In this document: in pieces, positions 62,822-64,000 of the stretch | How the letters are laid out: the number at the start of each line of letters is the position of its first letter | Numbering within the stretch: position 1 is the stretch's first letter | Origin: Marinifilum sp. N1E240 | GTDB taxonomy: Bacteria > Bacteroidota > Bacteroidia > Bacteroidales > Marinifilaceae | Length of the DNA stretch: 64,000 nucleotides | Direction of reading: 5' to 3' | NCBI RefSeq assembly: GCF_009295825.1 | Contig: NZ_WHKF01000010.1 | Coordinates: 1-64,000 of the forward strand | The notes under the pieces: generated by a model | Databases searched by the model: none | What the model saw: the letters and a program-made list of their open reading frames with translations, nothing else | What the model was told of the DNA's origin: nothing | Program-made: the position numbers and the translations under genes

Positions 62822-63077
62822 CTCTATTTTGCCGAAATTAATGGTTTTTACACCAGTAAACAATACTTACCTGCTTTATAGTATTGGCGGGCAATTTGAT
62901 ATAAAAATGAAAAAAAAACGCAAAAAAATATAAATCTTGAAAAAACTCTTGTTTTGCTTATGATAACGGTGATTTTTGAGTGAAAAAATCAAATTGGTAA
63001 GCGAATTTTAAAAATAAAGAATTAGCAGTTTTGGAGCATCTCAAAATGAAAAAAACGTCATAAACGAAAAATAATTT

Positions 63078-63085
63078 TAATTTTG
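63078..63085 (+). promoter_or_regulatory. Possible -7 promoter box
   Basis: TAATTTTG fits the TAnnTTTG box and lies about 95 bases before the SDR start codon. No TTTG at the correct upstream distance is present. Confidence 0.3.
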
Positions 63086-63179
63086 TGATCGAATTTTTCA
63101 GCTAAAATTGGATCTAATATTATATCTGATGACTGAGAAATTCCATTTTAATAGATTTAACTCTTAACGATTCGTCTTC

Positions 63180-63989
63180 ATGGAAAATAAAGTTGTAGTA
63201 ATAACCGGAGCTTCATCTGGAATTGGTAAAGCATTGGCATTTGAATTTGCATCCCGAGGATCGAAAGTTGTATTGGCAGCTCGTAATACCGATAAATTGA
63301 AAGAAGTTGAAAATGAATTATTGGCGAATGGCACTGAAGTTTTATCTGTGAAAACCGATGTTAGCATTGAGGAGGATTGTAAGGGTTTAATGGAAAAATC
63401 GATTGAGCGTTTTGGAGTTATCGATGTTCTTATTAACAATGCAGGAATATCCATGAGAGCACTTTTTGCAGATTTAGACCTATCGGTTTTAAAACAATTA
63501 ATGGATGTAAATTTCTGGGGAACGGTGTACTGTACCAAATATGCTATGCCATATATTACTAAAGCAAAAGGCTCAGTAGTTGGTGTTATTTCTATTGCTG
63601 GATATATTGGTTTACCAGCACGATCGGGATACTCAGCTTCTAAATATGCTATTCGTGGCTTTTTAGATACATTAAGAGTAGAGAACTTAAAAACTGGGGT
63701 GCACGTATTGGTAGCTGCACCTGGATTTACAGCTTCCAACGTAAGAAATGTTGCCTTAACGGCTGATGGTTCAAGTCAGGGAGAAACTCCACGTGACGAA
63801 GATAAAATGATGAGTGCTGAAGAATGTGCGCGATTAATTGCTAAAGCTGTGGTGAAACGTAAACGAGAGTTAATTATGACTTTTGTAGAAGGAAAAATAA
63901 CGGTTTGGTTAAAAAAATGGTTTCCTTCTTTATTAGAGAAATTAACTTACAATCATATGGCAAAAGAACCCAATTCACCACTAAAGTAA
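63180..63989 (+). CDS. Short-chain dehydrogenase/reductase
   Basis: The 269-residue product is a classical SDR: cofactor motif 'TGASSGIG' (about 9-16), 'NNAG' (about 86-89), the catalytic Ser in 'ISIAG', and Tyr-x3-Lys in 'YSASK' (about 154-158). Arg36 in 'LAARN' after strand 2 suggests NADP preference. A C-terminal amphipathic region ('LKKWFPSLLEKL') resembles that of membrane-associated SDRs that act on lipids or sterols. The substrate is unknown. The gene is complete, and the window ends 11 bases after it. Confidence 0.92.
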   Translation: MENKVVVITGASSGIGKALAFEFASRGSKVVLAARNTDKLKEVENELLANGTEVLSVKTDVSIEEDCKGLMEKSIERFGVIDVLINNAGISMRALFADLDLSVLKQLMDVNFWGTVYCTKYAMPYITKAKGSVVGVISIAGYIGLPARSGYSASKYAIRGFLDTLRVENLKTGVHVLVAAPGFTASNVRNVALTADGSSQGETPRDEDKMMSAEECARLIAKAVVKRKRELIMTFVEGKITVWLKKWFPSLLEKLTYNHMAKEPNSPLK

Positions 63990-64000
63990 GGGATTGAATT

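Larger units (their letters stand above)
62760..63179. other. Intergenic region with divergent promoters
   Basis: These 420 bases of very AT-rich sequence hold the minus-strand promoter of the tRNA array and a possible plus-strand promoter box for the SDR gene. No open frame of note is seen. Confidence 0.6.

Noticed and set aside
63164-63739. 191-residue minus-strand frame opposite the SDR gene
   Set aside because: It is entirely antisense to a clear SDR with catalytic motifs; a shadow of its codon bias.

Overview
The window is AT-rich DNA (roughly 35% G+C by eye) from a member of the Bacteroidota, most likely class Bacteroidia near the Marinilabiliales/Marinifilaceae; the placement is inference. 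The signs are a type IX secretion (T9SS) C-terminal sorting domain on a giant secreted protein, SusC/TonB-type carboxypeptidase-regulatory and plug domains, BatA-type and DUF4097 proteins, near-absence of Shine-Dalgarno sequences, and TAnnTTTG promoter boxes.

Layout. (1) 1-7600 looks accessory. It holds a stomatin/prohibitin-like gene, a degenerate tyrosine-recombinase-like gene, and 2.2 kb of gene-poor DNA with a 169-bp direct duplication and a 12 x 22-bp tandem array. Two candidate defence genes follow: a zinc-knuckle/TIR protein and an 857-residue single-chain DUF262-DUF262-HNH protein. (2) 7600-22000 is a long same-strand run of exported proteins: TPR lipoprotein, serine hydrolase, MORN/TonB-C-like protein, GNAT enzyme, several alpha/beta hydrolases fused to TPR or MORN repeats, a YARHG protein and a GH20 hexosaminidase. 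The first units are separated by three copies of a ~95-bp dispersed repeat, and the run ends at a terminator at 21986. (3) 22230-32150 has a 2192-residue alpha-2-macroglobulin with a SusC-like regulatory plus plug module at its bait region, a YcxB-like membrane protein, a ferritin-like protein without its His ligands, and a LysM/periplasmic-binding fusion. (4) 32409-42857 encodes a 3482-residue T9SS-exported protein of 16 units of about 200 residues. (5) 42900-58200 is core-like: ornithine aminotransferase, hybrid histidine kinase, BatA/VWA protein, TonB-dependent receptor, M19 dipeptidase, a Cys-less LMW-phosphatase-like protein, YjbQ, aminopeptidase P, and an ECF sigma/membrane anti-sigma-like/DUF4097 operon. 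(6) 58300-64000 has an FkbH-like HAD protein, four identical tRNA-Lys(UUU) genes, a thioredoxin-fold lipid-exported protein, a REP-transposase remnant with REP hairpins, and an SDR oxidoreductase.

The best candidates for an undescribed system are the TIR / double-DUF262-HNH pair (4006-7601), the alpha-2-macroglobulin carrying a receptor plug (22230-28808), and the block of TPR- or MORN-fused exported hydrolases (13356-21943). All assignments come from reading motifs by eye; no database search was run.
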